From contig NZ_CP047146.1 in the NCBI RefSeq assembly GCF_009834125.1, positions 5,573,501 through 5,637,500 on the forward strand: a stretch of 64,000 bases of DNA, in the 5' to 3' direction. The notes beneath the pieces were generated by a model. That model did no database searches. It was not told the origin of the DNA and saw nothing but the letters and a program-made list of their open reading frames with translations. Source of the DNA: Streptomyces sp. GS7. GTDB taxonomy: Bacteria > Actinomycetota > Actinomycetes > Streptomycetales > Streptomycetaceae. The position numbers and the translations under genes are program-made. Of the stretch, positions 61,592 through 64,000 are shown one piece after another (position 1 is the first letter of the stretch; every line of letters begins with the position of its first letter).

Positions 61592-62086
61592 ATGGCCGAG
61601 AACGCAGCTGACCTGGACACCTCCTCCGCGGGGCGGCCGACCCGCCCCGATCTGGCCGCGATGCTGGTGCCGTTGGGCCGGGCGCTGACCGCCCTGGAGC
61701 AGCCGGTACTCGACGCGCACGGCCTGGCCATGTGGGCGTATTCGGTACTGCTGCACCTCGACGAGACCCCGATCCGCACCCAGGCCGCCCTGGCCGAGAC
61801 CATCCGGGCGGACAAGACCCGGATCATCCCGGTCCTCGACGACCTGGCGGCCCGCGGACTGATCCGCCGTCAGCCCGACCCCGGGGACCGGCGGGTCCGG
61901 CTGCTCTCCCTGACCCCCGAGGGCCGGCGGCTGCGCGACGCGGTCCAGTCGGACATCCAGCGCGGCGAGGAGCGGCTACTGGCCCGGCTGCCGGCCGCCG
62001 ACCGGGACGGTTTCCTGCGCGGCCTCCAGGCTCTGCACGCCGCCCTGCCCGAGCTGTCGCCGCGCAGGGCCGCGGACGGCCGATGA
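61592..62086 (+). CDS. MarR-family transcriptional regulator
   Basis: 164 residues. Winged helix with RTQAALAETIRADKTRIIPV as the recognition region and the wing GLIRRQPDPGDRRVRLLSLT with the DxRxxR element typical of MarR. It is likely to repress itself and the divergent TIGR03086 gene in response to a small, possibly phenolic or oxidising, ligand. Confidence 0.92.
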   Translation: MAENAADLDTSSAGRPTRPDLAAMLVPLGRALTALEQPVLDAHGLAMWAYSVLLHLDETPIRTQAALAETIRADKTRIIPVLDDLAARGLIRRQPDPGDRRVRLLSLTPEGRRLRDAVQSDIQRGEERLLARLPAADRDGFLRGLQALHAALPELSPRRAADGR

Positions 62087-62125
62087 CGTAGGGAAGGCGC
62101 CGGCAGCGGTGACGGACCGGTACCG

Positions 62126-63469
62126 TCAACTCGCCGCGTTCGGCGGCGTATTGGCCGTCGTGGCGGGCAGACACCCGGAGGGCTCGTACGGCAACCGGGA
62201 GCCGGGGCGCAATCCGAGCGCCACCAGGAGGACGGCCACCGCGAGGAACCCGGCCAGCACCGCGAAGCCGGTCAGGCTCGACCCCGTGGCATCGGTGAGC
62301 CACCCCACCAGATACGGCCCGGCGAACCCGCCCAGATTGCCCAGGGCGTTGATCAGGCCCATCGCGACCGCCACCGCCTCGAACCGCAGCAGCTGCCCCG
62401 GGATCGCCCAGAACGGGCCGTAGGGCGCGTACACCGCGGCGGCCGTGAGACACAGCAACAGCATCCGGGGCAGCGCGCCGTGCACGGCCTGCCCGAGGAG
62501 CAGGGCGGCGATCCCGACCACCAGGGGGACGGCCACCGCCTGCCGCCGCCGGCCGGTGCGGTCGGACCAGGCGGCGTTGCCGATCATCGCGACGAGCGCG
62601 ACGGTGAACGGGATCGCGGTGAGCAGCCCGACTTCCGTCGGGGAGCCGTTGTGGGTCAGCTCCTTGATGACGGAGGGCAGCCACAGGCTGAAACCGTAGA
62701 AGCCGGTGATCCAGAAGAAGTAGACACCGATGAGGACCAGGACCGGCCGCTGCCGGACCGCGTCCCGGTACGAGCCGCCGCCCGCCGGGGACTTGGCGGC
62801 CTCGTCGGCGGCGAGCGCCCGCTCCAGGTGGGCGGCCTCGGCCCGGGAGATCCAGCGCGCCTGCGCCGGCCGGTCGGCGACCGTGAACCACCACACCACC
62901 GCCCACAGCAGCGGCGGCAGCCCCTGGAGCACGAGCACCCAGCGCCAGCCCGCGTGGTCGAGCATCCAGCCGGACAAGGGCGCCATCAGGACGGAGGACA
63001 GCGGCAGGCAGGCCATCCAGAGCGCGTTGGCGCGGGCCCGTTCGCGCAGCGGGAACCACGAGGCGAGGAGGATCAGCACCGCCGGCCAGACGCCGCCCTC
63101 GAAGAAGCCGAGGACGAAGCGCGCCACGTAGAACTGGCCGCGGGTCCGGACGAGACCGGAGAGCATCGCGGACAGCCCCCAGGCGACCATGAGGATCAGC
63201 ACGGTCTTCCGGGCGCTCCAGCGCTGGGCGAGGACCGCGGCCGGGATCTGCAGGAAGACGTAGCCGACGAAGAAGATGCCGCCGGCGAGCCCCTGGTCGG
63301 CGTGCGAGAGCGCCAGATCGCCGTGCATGTAGGGGAGGATGACGGAGATGTTGTTGCGGTCCAGGTACGCCAGCATGTACATGATCGCGGCGACCGGGAT
63401 GACGTAGGCCCAGCGCCGTGCCGGAATCGGGGGCAGCGGAGCGCCGTCCGCGTGCGGTGCGTCGGTCAT
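62126..63469 (-). CDS. MFS transporter, anion:cation symporter type
   Basis: 447 residues from ATG 63469. The first helix has VIPVAAIMYMLAYLDRNNIS, the signature of the ACS group (hexuronate, phthalate, tartrate transporters); GFFEGGVWPAVLILLASWFP and WSDRTGRRRQAV follow. It is likely to import an organic anion. Convergent with marR, 39 bases apart. Confidence 0.9.
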   Translation of the reverse strand: MTDAPHADGAPLPPIPARRWAYVIPVAAIMYMLAYLDRNNISVILPYMHGDLALSHADQGLAGGIFFVGYVFLQIPAAVLAQRWSARKTVLILMVAWGLSAMLSGLVRTRGQFYVARFVLGFFEGGVWPAVLILLASWFPLRERARANALWMACLPLSSVLMAPLSGWMLDHAGWRWVLVLQGLPPLLWAVVWWFTVADRPAQARWISRAEAAHLERALAADEAAKSPAGGGSYRDAVRQRPVLVLIGVYFFWITGFYGFSLWLPSVIKELTHNGSPTEVGLLTAIPFTVALVAMIGNAAWSDRTGRRRQAVAVPLVVGIAALLLGQAVHGALPRMLLLCLTAAAVYAPYGPFWAIPGQLLRFEAVAVAMGLINALGNLGGFAGPYLVGWLTDATGSSLTGFAVLAGFLAVAVLLVALGLRPGSRLPYEPSGCLPATTANTPPNAAS

Positions 63470-63535
63470 CGCCCGACCGTCGTCCCGTAGATGCGCTTCA
63501 CGCAACGGGAGGTTAGCAGCCGGCCGCTCTGCCGA

Positions 63536-64000
63536 TCAGGGGCCGTCGGGGGCGGACTCCCCGTCGGACAGCGCCTGTTCGGTCCAGATGACCTTGCCGT
63601 CGCCGGTGTACCGGGTCCCCCACCGCTCGGCCAGCTGCGCGATCAGGAAGAGGCCGCGCCCGCCCTCGTCGGTGGTGGCCGCCTGCCGCAGATGCGGGGA
63701 GGTGCTGCTGCGGTCGGCGACCTCGCAGATCAGCGAGCGGTCCCGGATCAGCCGGACGCGGATGGGGCCGGCGGCGTAGCGGATGGCGTTGGTGACCAGC
63801 TCGCTGAGGATCAGCTCGGTGGTGAACGCCTCGTCGGCCAGCCCCCATTCGATCAGCTTGCGCACGGCGGCGGCGCGCACCTGGGCCACCGCCGAGGGGT
63901 CGGCGGGCACGTCCCAGTCGGCGATCTGCGCGGCGCCGAGCACCCGGGTGCGGGCCACGAGCAGCGCGATGTCGTCGGCCGGGCGGTCCGGCAGCAGCGC
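63536..64000 (-). CDS. SpoIIE phosphatase / anti-sigma ATPase, 5-prime part beyond window
   Basis: 155 residues of the C-terminus are visible. The first, RPADDIALLVARTRVL, is the end of a PP2C/SpoIIE domain (the DDIALL metal Asp); then a GHKL ATPase domain follows with ELILSELVTNAIRYAAGPIR and TTDEGGRGLFLIAQLAERWG. This is the same C-terminal plan as the 17,866 gene, and the two sequences are close. The rest lies right of the window. Confidence 0.9.
   Translation of the reverse strand, partial: ALLPDRPADDIALLVARTRVLGAAQIADWDVPADPSAVAQVRAAAVRKLIEWGLADEAFTTELILSELVTNAIRYAAGPIRVRLIRDRSLICEVADRSSTSPHLRQAATTDEGGRGLFLIAQLAERWGTRYTGDGKVIWTEQALSDGESAPDGP

Overview
The window is very GC-rich actinobacterial chromosome. 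GTG starts, GTGA/ATGA gene overlaps, SpoIIE-type anti-sigma phosphatases, mycothiol-family enzymes and Streptomyces-style TetR/MFS pairs point to Streptomyces or a close relative. No rRNA, tRNA or CRISPR array was seen.

(1) 1-14,682 is the right part of a compact biosynthetic cluster that continues off the left edge. Genes on the minus strand run from a free condensation-like enzyme through a tandem ATP-grasp ligase, a carbamoyltransferase, a KamA-type radical SAM aminomutase, a PLP aminotransferase, a mycothiol-family isomerase-like protein, a BtrH-like acyltransferase fused to a carrier domain and a free acyl carrier protein to an acyl-CoA dehydrogenase. A free adenylation enzyme and an MFS exporter diverge on the plus strand. 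There is no modular PKS or NRPS. This looks like a carrier-protein pathway to a carbamoylated, amino-acid-derived small molecule. I do not recognise the combination, and it is the best candidate for an undescribed system.

(2) 14,900-31,719 is mostly core Streptomyces content: two SpoIIE phosphatases flanking a family 5 uracil-DNA glycosylase, a TetR/MFS pair with twin operators, a TPR protein, a CaiB-type CoA transferase, a secreted protease, a secreted phosphatase with a possible PHO box, transporters and a cupin. At 31,720-32,281 two inverted copies of a hairpin-bearing repeat separate convergent genes.

(3) 32,283-37,541 and 51,443-57,507 match, by content and partly by order, the KstR2-controlled steroid C/D-ring catabolic genes of mycobacteria: two SDRs, echA20, ipdA, ipdB, ipdC, then fadA6, kstR2, ipdF, a wrecked fadE30, an enoyl-CoA hydratase and a FadE pair. 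Two near-identical 18-bp palindromes in the two divergent promoters are probable KstR2 operators.

(4) 37,542-51,400 separates these halves and is an accessory, partly decayed zone. It holds a 3.1-kb IR-bounded transposon carrying a transposase, a TetR and a frameshifted serine hydrolase, inserted into a DUF1330 gene whose two halves are both still visible. Around it are fragments of several genes, hexanucleotide repeats, a small secreted peptide, an HsaA-like flavin monooxygenase, a carboxylesterase and a ribbon-helix-helix protein.

(5) 57,508-64,000 carries a thermolysin-type secreted protease, a TIGR03086 protein divergent from a MarR regulator, an MFS symporter and the end of a third SpoIIE/ATPase regulator cut by the right edge.
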